A DNA stretch of 64,000 bases from Flavobacterium hydrophilum (GCF_003202405.1 NZ_QJHL01000001.1:806001-870000), one strand, 5' to 3'; counted from the stretch's first letter, positions 30,237 to 39,723 are shown. Notes: a model not told the origin generated them from the sequence alone. Numbers and translations are program-made.

Positions 30237-30755
30237 TCATATATGTTCGTTCAAAATTTGATTATCTGTTGGAGTATTTGCCGCAAATTTTTCTTGCTCT
30301 TTCTTCAAATTCATTTCGGCATAATAATCCTCATTATATTTTCCGGAGATAACAAGCGCTCCCGCAACCAGAACAAGATTTTTGATAATGTATTGGCCTG
30401 CCAGCGTAGGTTCGTAAGGGAAAATCTCAAAACAGCTGGATTGCAGTATAAAAATAGGAGTGAGGGTTGCTGTCATGTGCGCTAAAAGCAACAGTATCGT
30501 TTGCGGAATCCATTTCCTGATAAGTAAACCTGTTCCAATACAGACTTCACAAATTCCAAGTATTGGAATAAATAATTCCGGTTTAAACCAAAAAACGGTT
30601 TTCTCTACTAAATCACCAGCCGGGCTCACTCCGAAGATTTTTAAAACTCCAAACCAAATGTAAATTGTAGCGAGTGCGATGCGCATCAAATTCACACCAT
30701 GCTTTCCTATTTTTTCACTTAATAAGAAATAGAAAAAGTTAAAAGTTGTTTTCAT
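30237..30755 (-). CDS. DoxX / DUF417 (RclC-like) small integral membrane protein
   Basis: This 172-residue protein is predicted to span the inner membrane four times: about residues 22-42, 60-80, 87-107 and 125-148. The first segment (MRIALATIYIWFGVLKIFGV) and the GICEVCIGTGLLI segment resemble the DoxX/DUF417 superfamily. E. coli RclC, a reactive-chlorine-resistance membrane protein, has the same layout of MW-G-LKF, a GLGVVEVIIG-type segment and a KDTLMLAGA-type helix. This likeness is from memory and needs a profile search. The start lies 7 bases after the disrupted barrel gene and the gene precedes susC by 100 bases. A link to the haloperoxidase-fold protein in the same operon would make sense for oxidant handling, but this is inference. 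Confidence 0.65.
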   Translation of the reverse strand: MKTTFNFFYFLLSEKIGKHGVNLMRIALATIYIWFGVLKIFGVSPAGDLVEKTVFWFKPELFIPILGICEVCIGTGLLIRKWIPQTILLLLAHMTATLTPIFILQSSCFEIFPYEPTLAGQYIIKNLVLVAGALVISGKYNEDYYAEMNLKKEQEKFAANTPTDNQILNEHI

Positions 30756-30762
30756 GTGATGC

Positions 30763-31927
30763 TTAATTAGGCATTGTTACTTTTACTTTTTTTCCTAAGC
30801 TAAAGCGGTAAGAATATCCTATATTAACAGAATAATCTGCGAAAGCTGCATCTCCTTGTACATGAACTTTTTTGGAAGGATCGGTAATAACCGAATTTTG
30901 TAAATTTTCGCTGGCAATATCTGCGGCACTCTGGATACGGTTTTTTACAATATTATAGGGAATAAACAAGCTGAAATTATGTTTTCCGACATGATAAGAA
31001 AAACCATATTCTACTGCTATAACATACCCGGGGCGACGATAGGCGACTTGTCCTCCAAATGCATCATAAGCAGGGATTCCTTCAATTCGTCCGGCCAGCG
31101 AAACATTAAAATTTTCTTTTTTGTCTATTGCTGCAGATACACCCGCCCTTGCAAAATATTGATCCGGAGAGGCATAAATTTCATAACCCTCTAAACCTGC
31201 TTTTGGAGCCGATTTAAATGTGCCATTTGATTCTTTAGGGTTAAATAAGTAATATCCGTTTGCAAATCCATACAAACGCCCCGTTAATTGTCTGAATACT
31301 TGTGCCTCTACTGAAACTCCAACTCCGCCATCACCTGGCTGAATGGCCTGATCCATTACGACACTTTTTGTTGTACCATCAGTTTGCGGCGCCAAGTCCC
31401 AGCATTAAATTTCCTTTATGAGCTGTTTTTGGGTCAAAAAACCAGTAATTGACACTTACTCTTGCATCTGCAAAGCCTTGTGCATAAACGCTGTATCTAA
31501 GTGTGTCTTTTACTGGAGTTGATTGCCTTAGAACCTGAGAACGCTCATTCTGCACATAAGGCAAAGTGGCATTTATCTGGATTCTGCTGGTTATTCCGTA
31601 TGAAAAATTAAAATCTACCGCATGCGAATAGATGTTTACGGCATTTCCTCTCTCCACACCGTTTTCGTCATGACCACCGCCAGAAGTCTGACGCTCTAAT
31701 TGCTCTTCTTTGCCAACAAAATGCCTCCAGGAATGAAAATAACGGTAATTTGCCCCTACCTGAAATTCGCCTTCGTTTAAATTATAAGAACTTGCAGAAT
31801 TTAAATACAGACCGCCCATTTGACGAACAGCTACACAACCCTGGGCAGTAATTTTTTGTGTTGCAAAAGCGATTAGAACAAATGTTATAAAAGCAAATTC
31901 TGGATATAATGATGGTATTTTTTTCAT
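30763..31927 (-). pseudogene. Outer-membrane barrel (transporter-like) gene interrupted by a frameshift or small deletion
   Basis: Two minus-strand frames together make one protein. The first (31927-31379, 182 residues) starts with a signal peptide and barrel strands such as YGITSRIQINATLPYVQNE, and stops just after MLGLGAAN. The second (31395-30763, 210 residues) lacks a signal peptide, begins in the adjoining frame at APQTDGTTKS, continues with the DQAIQPGDGGVGV motif typical of the second half of these barrels, and ends in strand YSVNIGYSYRFSLG. Family members normally have a GLG-x-K-x-PTG stretch here that I do not see, so a small out-of-frame deletion fits better than one lost base. The break lies at about 31379-31395. 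It could be a real mutation or a sequencing error. The next gene starts 7 bases downstream. Confidence 0.75.
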
Positions 31928-32433
31928 GATTTGATTGCTTTAAATGCGATATATTGACCTCTGATTTGTAGTATAGAAATCGCTACAATAAAATGTTGTT
32001 AATACAGACTAATATTCATTAGGTTGACAATCAGTTTTTTATAAATCTGATTGCATATAATGAACAAACGTGATGGATTATTTTTTAACCCTCAAAATGA
32101 AGTATTCCTATTGGTTTTGTTTCCTAAAAGAAGATTAAATGATTAGAATAGTTTAGCCTTTAAATTAGAAGAGCAGATTTATTTAGCTTAAAAAACATGA
32201 CGTAATGTTATAAAACAAGGTCTTACTTAAATACAATTGGCTACACACAATTTTAAGACGTCTGAATATCAAGTTTTAGAAAAAACAATTCCTTACAAGA
32301 TCAAAAAGATCTTGTAAGTACTGTTTTAACGATACATCTGAAAGTGAAATATACTTGCAGTATTCCAGTTCATACGAAATCAGCAAATCAATTTTTTACT
32401 GGACGAACTATAACACATGTTTTTATGAAGCGT
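31928..32433. other. 506-base intergenic region between two minus-strand operons
   Basis: The stretch separates the FG-GAP operon (ending at 32434) from the barrel-DoxX-SusCD operon (starting at 31927). It holds a terminator-like hairpin near 32292-32318 and a smaller 7-bp inverted repeat at 32028-32034/32047-32053. No convincing TAnnTTTG promoter was found for the downstream operon. No coding frame is apparent. Confidence 0.6.
32292..32318 (-). terminator. Terminator after the FG-GAP operon
   Basis: An 11-bp perfect stem (CTTACAAGATC / GATCTTGTAAG) has a 5-base loop. On the minus strand it is followed by GAATTGTTTTTT, a slightly offset T-run. It lies about 115 bases after the stop of the 1106-residue FG-GAP gene. 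Confidence 0.7.
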
Positions 32434-35400
32434 TTAATTAATTCTGATACTTTGTAAATATGAATTATTATTGGTTACCAGAAAGTAATTTTTGTCTTTT
32501 ACTTTAATTTTTTCCATGTTTTTCACATCTCCGGGAGTAAAGAATCCACTTTTAATTGCTGAAACCGGCAAGAATGAACCTTTGCCATTTCCTTTTAAAA
32601 ACAATCCATGACCTGCATCATTTCTTGGTGTTTCCACTTCAGAATTAAACATATTGCCTGTAATTAAAGCATCAAGTTTACCATCTTTATCATAGTCATC
32701 AACTGCTATTTGATTGATACAGCTAATCTGTGCTTCAACAGGTAATTTATGAATGACAAATTTTCCATTTCTGTTTTCCAGATAGATACTTGCAAAAGAT
32801 TTTACTTTATAGTGTAAGGCTTCTTTAAGTGATTTTTCTGTATAAACGTCAACGAGTGTAGCTTGTGAAAAACTTTCGTAGTTTTTGAATTTTTTCTTGA
32901 TATTTGGGATTTGTTGAGAGGAACAGCCACGCCCGCGTACTGGATATTGCTTGCCGTCATTGTAATAACTCAATACAATATCTTTGTGGTTATTGTTATC
33001 AAAATCTTTTACAAAAATATCAAAGGTTTCATTGGGAGTAGCCTGATATTTATAATTCAAACCATTATTTCCAACTATGTAATCCATGTCGCCATCCTTG
33101 TCAAAATCACCTTGCTGAATGCTCCACCACCAGCCTGTAGTGTCATCAGTAAGCCCCGTGTTTTTTGTAACTTCTTTGAAACCTGTCTTCGTATTTTGAA
33201 AAACACGGATTGGCATCCATTCGCCAACGATAATGATGTCATCTGATTTATCATTATCAAAGTCCGTAATTACAGCACTTGTTGCCATTCCCAGATTAAT
33301 GAATTCTTTAGGCGCTTTTTTAGAAATTTCAAATTTTGGTTGACTTGCAGTACTAATATTGTGTAGCAAATAAGTTGTTGCAGGTGACGGATATTGTCCG
33401 GGAACTTGTCTTCCTAATACCAAAAGATCGTTTTTTCCATCTTTATCATAATCGATTGGATATACTTTTGAGCCGCTGGCTAATATTGTTGGCAATACTC
33501 CTTTTGGCGCTTTGGCGAAATCACCTTTTCCGTTGTTGAGGTATAATCTGTCTTGTAATTTTGGATCGTTTATTAAAAATTCATATCCCCCGCTTACTAC
33601 ATATAAGTCATTATCACCGTCATTGTCAGCGTCAAAAATCAATGATCCTGTATCTTCACTAAATTTGTCTTCCTCAAGTGCCTGAACTTTTTTTTCTGTA
33701 AAGCCTTTTTGAGTTTGTAAAAATATTTTTCCGGTATAGCCTGCGGAGCCTCCAATGAAATAATCATCAAGGCCGTCTTTATTTAGATCACCAACAGAAA
33801 TAGTGGGTCCAAAAGTAGACATTTTATGAGGCAGTAAGACCTGATCTTTAAAATCATCGTATTTGTTTTCTTCGTGTTTAAAAACAGGGAATACATTATT
33901 TTCGGATTTAAAAAGAGCATTTTTAGCAATTGTTTTCGGAGTTGTTTCTTCTTTGGCATCCTGTTCTTTGAAGTGTAGCGTTTGGTTCGCGTCAACATTA
34001 TATAACTTTTGGATTTTGCCATTAGTCCAGACTACTTTTACTTCGTCAATAGTTTTGTCTTTTGCTAATCCAAAATGCAATTCAGGAGCTACTGATGACT
34101 GAAAACCCCTTGTTAAAGTAAGCTCTTGCATTTGGGTTCCTTTTTTTGTTTTTATGTAAACGCGGTTTCCCAAACCAAAAGTGTTTTTTGAACTTCCTTT
34201 GAAATTAATCTTGATATAATTATTGATTTTGGAGCTTGAATTTTCAAAAACAGAGGCGTAATCATCGATATTGTTTACAACTAAATCTAAATCGCCATCA
34301 TTATCTAAATCGCTATAAGCTACACCATTTGAAAAGCCTTTATATTCAATTCCCCACTTTTTATTTACCTGTTCAAAATTTAAATTTCCTTTATTCTGAA
34401 ACATAAAATTATCGATTTTCTCAGATGGAATTTCCTGAGATTTTTTAAGGAGGTCCTTAGGTTGTAAATCCAAAGCCTCTAAACTATTAAAGAAATCATT
34501 ATTGTTGATTTCTCTTCTGGTTCCGTTACTTACAAACAAATCCTTGTTCCCGTCATTGTCAAAATCTGCGAATAAAGGTCCCCAACTCCAGTCGGTAGAG
34601 GAGGTTCCTGTAATACGCGATATATTTCCAAAATGAGGTATTCCGTTTTCATTAACTCCTGTATTGAGCTGCATACAATTGTGCATATATTGGTAATTAA
34701 AACCTGCATCAACTACATCCCAAAAGAGTTTTGGATTCATGCTGGACATATTTGCTTTTTTACGGCGATTGTCTTTGGCATCCATATCTACCTGAAAAAC
34801 ATCTAGGTTACCGTCGTTGTTAAAATCAGAAATATCAACTCCCATTCCATAGAAAGAATTATGAGACATTGCTTCTTTTACAACTTCCTTAAAAGTACCA
34901 TCCTGATTATTGATGTACATGAAATCAGGTGAGTTGAAATCATTTGAAACGTATATGTCAGGCCAGTTATCATTGTTTAAATCACCAATTGTTGCACTTA
35001 ATGATAAACCATACGCTTTTACTCCGGCTTCCTGGGTAACATTGGCAAAATGATTACCGTCATTTCGGTATAAATGCCCGGATTCATTGTCTTTAACATG
35101 AAGCATCATCTGTACATAATCTCCGGTTGCAGAATTGAACTTGGTAGGAGGGTAGTTGGCTACGAATAAATCTAAATCGCCATCTTTGTCATAATCAAAA
35201 AATGTTCCCTGAACACTATTTCCTATATCATCAATGCCGTATTCTTTAGCTTTTTCTGTGAATGTACCATTACCATTATTGATATACAATTCATTGTTTT
35301 TTGGTCCAAATTTTCCCCCTACACTGCAATAGATATCTAAAAAGCCATCAGCATTTACATCTGCCATAGTAACTCCAGTGTACCAACGGCTGTCGCCTTC

Positions 35401-35754
35401 AACACCTGCTTTTTTAGTGATATCTTCAAATTTTAGATTTCCTTTGTTCAAATATAGTTTATTGGGTACCTGATTTCCCGTAAAATAGATATCTACAAGG
35501 CCATCATTATTAATATCTCCTGTAGCAACTCCTCCTCCTAAATAAATATAATTATAGGTAAAGTAGTTAAGAGAATCGTTTTCTGTCAGATTATTACTGA
35601 AATCAATTCCTGTATCAGCACGGTCTAATGTAGAAAATATCACTTCATCTGATTCTTTCGTAGAACAGCTGGCAAGTAATACTAGGCTTAACAGACTAAA
35701 AAAAGCTGTTTTTATTTTTATATTTTTCATTTTTATAAATAATAATTTTGTCAT
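32434..35754 (-). CDS. Large FG-GAP/VCBS-repeat lipoprotein with ASPIC/UnbV domain
   Basis: This 1106-residue protein has a lipoprotein signal (VLLASC, Cys30). The better start is Met9 (base 35730), which gives a normal-length signal. It contains about fourteen calcium-binding-type loops of the form D-x-D/N-x-D-G-x-x-D (for example DINNDGLVDIY, DYDKDGDLDLF, DFDNDGNKDLF), arranged as beta-propeller blades in two blocks. Between them, at about residues 520-595, is an ASPIC/UnbV domain (ELHFGLAKDKTIDEVKVVW). Such proteins are surface or periplasmic adhesion/binding propellers of unknown biochemical role. It follows a second, shorter FG-GAP/UnbV gene by 73 bases and a haloperoxidase-fold gene further upstream, all on one strand. 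Confidence 0.85.
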   Translation of the reverse strand: MTKLLFIKMKNIKIKTAFFSLLSLVLLASCSTKESDEVIFSTLDRADTGIDFSNNLTENDSLNYFTYNYIYLGGGVATGDINNDGLVDIYFTGNQVPNKLYLNKGNLKFEDITKKAGVEGDSRWYTGVTMADVNADGFLDIYCSVGGKFGPKNNELYINNGNGTFTEKAKEYGIDDIGNSVQGTFFDYDKDGDLDLFVANYPPTKFNSATGDYVQMMLHVKDNESGHLYRNDGNHFANVTQEAGVKAYGLSLSATIGDLNNDNWPDIYVSNDFNSPDFMYINNQDGTFKEVVKEAMSHNSFYGMGVDISDFNNDGNLDVFQVDMDAKDNRRKKANMSSMNPKLFWDVVDAGFNYQYMHNCMQLNTGVNENGIPHFGNISRITGTSSTDWSWGPLFADFDNDGNKDLFVSNGTRREINNNDFFNSLEALDLQPKDLLKKSQEIPSEKIDNFMFQNKGNLNFEQVNKKWGIEYKGFSNGVAYSDLDNDGDLDLVVNNIDDYASVFENSSSKINNYIKINFKGSSKNTFGLGNRVYIKTKKGTQMQELTLTRGFQSSVAPELHFGLAKDKTIDEVKVVWTNGKIQKLYNVDANQTLHFKEQDAKEETTPKTIAKNALFKSENNVFPVFKHEENKYDDFKDQVLLPHKMSTFGPTISVGDLNKDGLDDYFIGGSAGYTGKIFLQTQKGFTEKKVQALEEDKFSEDTGSLIFDADNDGDNDLYVVSGGYEFLINDPKLQDRLYLNNGKGDFAKAPKGVLPTILASGSKVYPIDYDKDGKNDLLVLGRQVPGQYPSPATTYLLHNISTASQPKFEISKKAPKEFINLGMATSAVITDFDNDKSDDIIIVGEWMPIRVFQNTKTGFKEVTKNTGLTDDTTGWWWSIQQGDFDKDGDMDYIVGNNGLNYKYQATPNETFDIFVKDFDNNNHKDIVLSYYNDGKQYPVRGRGCSSQQIPNIKKKFKNYESFSQATLVDVYTEKSLKEALHYKVKSFASIYLENRNGKFVIHKLPVEAQISCINQIAVDDYDKDGKLDALITGNMFNSEVETPRNDAGHGLFLKGNGKGSFLPVSAIKSGFFTPGDVKNMEKIKVKDKNYFLVTNNNSYLQSIRIN

Positions 35755-35827
35755 TTGTCTATTAATGTTTTAAGTAACATTCAGGAAGTCTAAGTTTTAT
35801 GTTTCTTATCTTCAGATGTCTACTTGT

Positions 35828-38038
35828 TTAAATACATATAGAAGATTTCGCTCCAACGGTTGGAAAAACTGTTTTTTTGATATTTATTTTTGAAAAGTTT
35901 TTTTCTCCCTCTATAATTTTAATGAATTGATTTGGCTGAATGTTTTTAAACACTTGCTTCTTTTGGTTTTTAGGCCAGGTAATTTCAATTTGGTCAATAA
36001 CAGTTGCCTGTCCAATTCCAATTTCCATTCTTAAGGCTGATGCCCCAAAACTTCCGCCTGAATTTACTATCCTGTATACAGATCTGGAAACACCCTTTTC
36101 TTTGAAACTGACTTTTATTTTTGTTCCAATAGCAGAACGATTGCTGTCTGTACCTTCTAACAGTAATTTTATCCAGCGATTGTTGTTCTGGCCGGGATTC
36201 AGGTATAAAGAATTATTGAAAAAATCTCCGTTATAAGCACCTCCAACTTCAATAAAAATATCGGTATCGCCATCATTATCCAGATCGTTAAAAGCTATAC
36301 CATGGCCTTTTTGCAAATTTCCTACCCGAGCCGAAACCGTAACATCAGCAAATTTGCCATCGCCCATATTTCTAAATAACCTGTTTGGTGTTAAAGATGC
36401 GTAATCCGGATTTCCTGTTCCAAGATACATGTCTAAAAAGCCATCATTATCAATATCCCCAAAATTTGAGCCCATTGCAAATACAGTTTTACTTAATCCG
36501 GATACTTTTGATACATCTGAGAAAGTCCCGTCATGATTGTTGCGGTATAGATACATTTTACTGCTTTTATTTGGGATATTCAATGCTTCCATTGCCGTTT
36601 CGCCAGCGACAGAACCCAGAAATTGATAGCCACAAACAAAAATATCCTGCCAGCCATCATTATCATAATCCCAAAACCAGGTTGGAAAGGTCATTACATT
36701 GATTCCGGCTAAACCGGCCTGATCAGTGACATCTATAAAGTGTGGAATACCATTTTTGATTCCTGTATTTTTTAATAATATTTTCTTTTTATTCATTCCA
36801 GAAAGAAACAAATCAATGTCGCCATCATTGTCATAATCTGCAGAAGTGGATCCTTTTATGTAGCCTATAACATCGCATTTTGCTGCGTGGGCTACATTAG
36901 TAAATGTGCCGTCCTGATTATTCAGATACAATTCAGAAGGGTAGGACTCGCTATCTGATGATTCGTTACCAATGAATAAGTCTAAATAGCCATCATTATT
37001 AAAATCATTCCAATTGCCTCCCTGAGTAGGAAATTCTGAATATAACCCGCTTTTAATGGTTACATCAGTAAAAGTACCATCACCATTGTTACGCAACAAC
37101 GAGTTGGGCTGTCTGCCGAATTTACGCATCCAGGCTCCTCTCATAACAAAAATATCAGCATCCCCATCATTGTCATAGTCGGCTTGTATCATACTCAAAC
37201 CTCCCTTAAAACGTCCTATTTCCGATGCTTTGGAATAATCAATATATTTCCCTTTCTGATCATTTTGATAATAATGCATCACTCCGTTCAAACTCCAGTC
37301 AGAAGTTACAATATCTAAATAATTATCATTATTGAAATCATCAACAATAACACCGCCTGACATATTTTTACTTATTATTCCAACATTTGCGGCAACATCC
37401 ACAAATGGTTTTATGCTATAGCCTGAATTATCTTTATTCAGATTGGGTATCAGCCATTTTTTTGGAACATCTGAAGGATAAGCGCCTATAGTCATATACG
37501 CAATATTAAGCAGCCATCTTGATTCATAATCATTCGGATTTATATCCAGTAGTTTTTTATAAATTTCGATTGCTTTTTGAGAACCTTGCCGAATAATATG
37601 GACTCCATTTTTTTGTATGGGAATAATACACGATTCAGGATTGTGGTAATTGACACAGTTTTGTTTTTCGCCCAGCCTCATATAGGCAATTGCTAAAAAT
37701 TTTAAGGATTGAGGGTTGTCTTTCCCATCAATCTTTTTCATCCTGTTGATGGCATTTTCCAGAGTGGACACAGACTCAGCTTCTTTTCCAAGTTTTAATA
37801 ATGCATTCCCTTTATTTAATTCATTATGTAATTTAAAGAAACCTTCATCGGAACTTTTAATTATTGAATCGTAATAAATCACTTCTGCTTTTGAGGCAAA
37901 TGGGTTGTTTTTTACATTATACATCATTTTTCTGGACTCCAAAATCTTAATCATTTTGTCATTCGGATTAGAAAAATATTCGCAGGACTGTATCAAAACA
38001 CAGGTTATGAATAGCAGTATTAATTGTTTAATTTTCAT
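35828..38038 (-). CDS. CRTAC1-like FG-GAP/UnbV lipoprotein with N-terminal TPR-like region
   Basis: This 736-residue protein has a lipoprotein signal (LIQSC, Cys19). Residues about 45-190 are helical and TPR-like (LNKGNALLKLGKEAESVSTLENA; KAIEIYKKLLDINPNDYESRW) and contain a Cys-containing motif CVNYHNPESCIIP. Residues about 210-610 carry seven acidic FG-GAP loops (DFNNDNYLDIV, DYDNDGDADIF, DFNNDGYLDLF and others). The C-terminal part (about 620-715) is an ASPIC/UnbV domain ending in EITWPKNQKKQVFKNI. The CNYHNPESC segment could bind a metal or form a disulfide; this is not established. It lies 34 bases after the haloperoxidase-fold gene and 73 bases before the larger FG-GAP gene. Confidence 0.85.
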   Translation of the reverse strand: MKIKQLILLFITCVLIQSCEYFSNPNDKMIKILESRKMMYNVKNNPFASKAEVIYYDSIIKSSDEGFFKLHNELNKGNALLKLGKEAESVSTLENAINRMKKIDGKDNPQSLKFLAIAYMRLGEKQNCVNYHNPESCIIPIQKNGVHIIRQGSQKAIEIYKKLLDINPNDYESRWLLNIAYMTIGAYPSDVPKKWLIPNLNKDNSGYSIKPFVDVAANVGIISKNMSGGVIVDDFNNDNYLDIVTSDWSLNGVMHYYQNDQKGKYIDYSKASEIGRFKGGLSMIQADYDNDGDADIFVMRGAWMRKFGRQPNSLLRNNGDGTFTDVTIKSGLYSEFPTQGGNWNDFNNDGYLDLFIGNESSDSESYPSELYLNNQDGTFTNVAHAAKCDVIGYIKGSTSADYDNDGDIDLFLSGMNKKKILLKNTGIKNGIPHFIDVTDQAGLAGINVMTFPTWFWDYDNDGWQDIFVCGYQFLGSVAGETAMEALNIPNKSSKMYLYRNNHDGTFSDVSKVSGLSKTVFAMGSNFGDIDNDGFLDMYLGTGNPDYASLTPNRLFRNMGDGKFADVTVSARVGNLQKGHGIAFNDLDNDGDTDIFIEVGGAYNGDFFNNSLYLNPGQNNNRWIKLLLEGTDSNRSAIGTKIKVSFKEKGVSRSVYRIVNSGGSFGASALRMEIGIGQATVIDQIEITWPKNQKKQVFKNIQPNQFIKIIEGEKNFSKINIKKTVFPTVGAKSSICI

Positions 38039-38072
38039 AATTAAAACTTTTTAGATTATATTAATCCTGCTA

Positions 38073-39590
38073 TTATTTATCGAAATTTTTATTTCCTATA
38101 TGAAGATTATAAAATTTCCAGACTTCATGAGCCACATTTCTGCCTAGTTTAAGCCCCTCAACATTATCAGATTGAATATGATAGCCTCCCATGACTCTGG
38201 AAATTCCCGCCATGTTAGCTGTTTCGGTGAAGGTTGGGAATTTAAGAACTACAGGTTTTCCGATATTATTTGGTTCAGTCATTGACCCAGGTTCATTCCA
38301 CGTAGCAGATTCTCCGAAAGTGTCACTACCGGTCCATAATTTTAATGCTTCTCCACAGCCGCCACTAATTGTACTGTGTCCTGAAACATAACCCGGAAAA
38401 GCGGGACATAAAAATATATCTGGTGAATAAGGTCTCCAGTCTTGTCCTTTCATTTCTATATTTCCAAAACCGGGACCGCCCCAGGCTTTTATATTTTGAT
38501 CTTTATAATAATGATGAACTAAAGCATAAGGACGGGCAAAATCATAAAACATTTTTGTGTCCCAACATGCTATAAAACAATCCATTGCTGTCACCTGATT
38601 GTAAAAAAACATTTTGACATCCTGATCTAAAGTATGATGATCACGTCTGGAAACATCCTGAGCAAATTTTAGCCAGTGTCCGGCCTGTTGCACAGATTTT
38701 GGTCCGTCACGCATAAATTCTACCAATGCTTTTTGTTCATTAGTAAGATTATATTGCAAATCAAGTAGTTCCTTGACTTCACTTTTAAGTTGTTCAGAGT
38801 CTAATGAAGGTGGCGGTACAGGACGAAACTGATCGCCGGATTGTAATCCGACAGGCTTTACTTTGTTCCAAAACGGAGTTGCACAACCCGGTGCAAACTT
38901 ACCGCCTTTTCCATCTGAAAAATATTTTGGCTGCCAATGAATTACATCAATCATTTCGTCAGGAGAATTGATTGGTTTATAATTTACATAGTTAAAATAT
39001 GGAGTTCCATTTGAACCGTCTTCTTCCCCATATTGATTTGCCCCGTCATGTTTTCTCGCTTCAATTACTGCTTTCGCTGCTAAATTACCTATTCCTACAG
39101 GCGTTTTAGGGTCTAATGATTTATCATTAGGATCCAGTCCTAATTTGGCCATAAAGTCTACAAACAATTGTTTGTCCGAAAAGTAATATTCACATAATGC
39201 ATTAAAGGCAGCATAACTAATAGCAATCTCCTTATTTTTGAGAGTCTGTTCTTTATTAGGTCTTCTTTCAGTATCTTTTAAATATACAGGAATTGCTTTT
39301 TTATCGTAACGGCTCCAGGCATCAAAAACAGCAACAAATGTCAGCCCTAAATAACGGGAAGTAACTGTTGGCCTTGGTTTAAACCTATCGGTGTCGTTAC
39401 CGGTGGCAAGAACAGCTATTTGCGACCATTTATAGGCTATATTATTTTCTCCTGTTGGTTCTTTAATTTTATCTTTAGTTTGAGCAAATAAAGATGTGGT
39501 TAAAATACTAAATAGTAGTATTTTATATAGTAGTTTATAAATTTTCATTTTGGTGGTTTTATATGGTTTTTTGATAGTTTTTCTTTTCAA
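38073..39590 (-). CDS. Vanadium-dependent haloperoxidase / PAP2-fold secreted protein
   Basis: The frame encodes 505 residues, but the start is more likely at Met15 (base 39548), where a clean Sec signal MKIYKLLYKILLFSIL begins, ending SLFAQ. All superfamily motifs are present: Lys346 and Arg353-Pro354 in KMFYDFARP (K-x6-RP), Ser403-Gly404-His405 in YVSGHS, and Ser464-Arg465 with His471 in SRVMGGYH (numbered from the longer start). It differs considerably from the other haloperoxidase-fold protein at 23003-24565, so the two are old paralogues or separate acquisitions. The reaction could be halide oxidation or phosphomonoester hydrolysis. It heads a likely three-gene unit with two FG-GAP/UnbV lipoproteins. 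Confidence 0.88.
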   Translation of the reverse strand: MKRKTIKKPYKTTKMKIYKLLYKILLFSILTTSLFAQTKDKIKEPTGENNIAYKWSQIAVLATGNDTDRFKPRPTVTSRYLGLTFVAVFDAWSRYDKKAIPVYLKDTERRPNKEQTLKNKEIAISYAAFNALCEYYFSDKQLFVDFMAKLGLDPNDKSLDPKTPVGIGNLAAKAVIEARKHDGANQYGEEDGSNGTPYFNYVNYKPINSPDEMIDVIHWQPKYFSDGKGGKFAPGCATPFWNKVKPVGLQSGDQFRPVPPPSLDSEQLKSEVKELLDLQYNLTNEQKALVEFMRDGPKSVQQAGHWLKFAQDVSRRDHHTLDQDVKMFFYNQVTAMDCFIACWDTKMFYDFARPYALVHHYYKDQNIKAWGGPGFGNIEMKGQDWRPYSPDIFLCPAFPGYVSGHSTISGGCGEALKLWTGSDTFGESATWNEPGSMTEPNNIGKPVVLKFPTFTETANMAGISRVMGGYHIQSDNVEGLKLGRNVAHEVWKFYNLHIGNKNFDK

Positions 39591-39723
39591 TTAGTATTCA
39601 TAATTGAAAGCTGGATGTTAAATTTGGAATAAACATATTCAATCTTAAGTCAAGGACTAAGATTCAATTTCAAAACATGATTTATTAAATCAGGCCTGTT
39701 TATATTTTTAACATCAGAGAATA

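Noticed and set aside
30763..31395. Second half of the barrel as an independent gene.
   Set aside because: It would start at a TTG inside the end of the first half, has no signal peptide and begins mid-barrel.
32028..32053. 7-bp inverted repeat as an operator upstream of the disrupted barrel operon.
   Set aside because: It is short, has a 12-base gap and no repeat elsewhere, and is not distinguishable from chance in AT-rich DNA.
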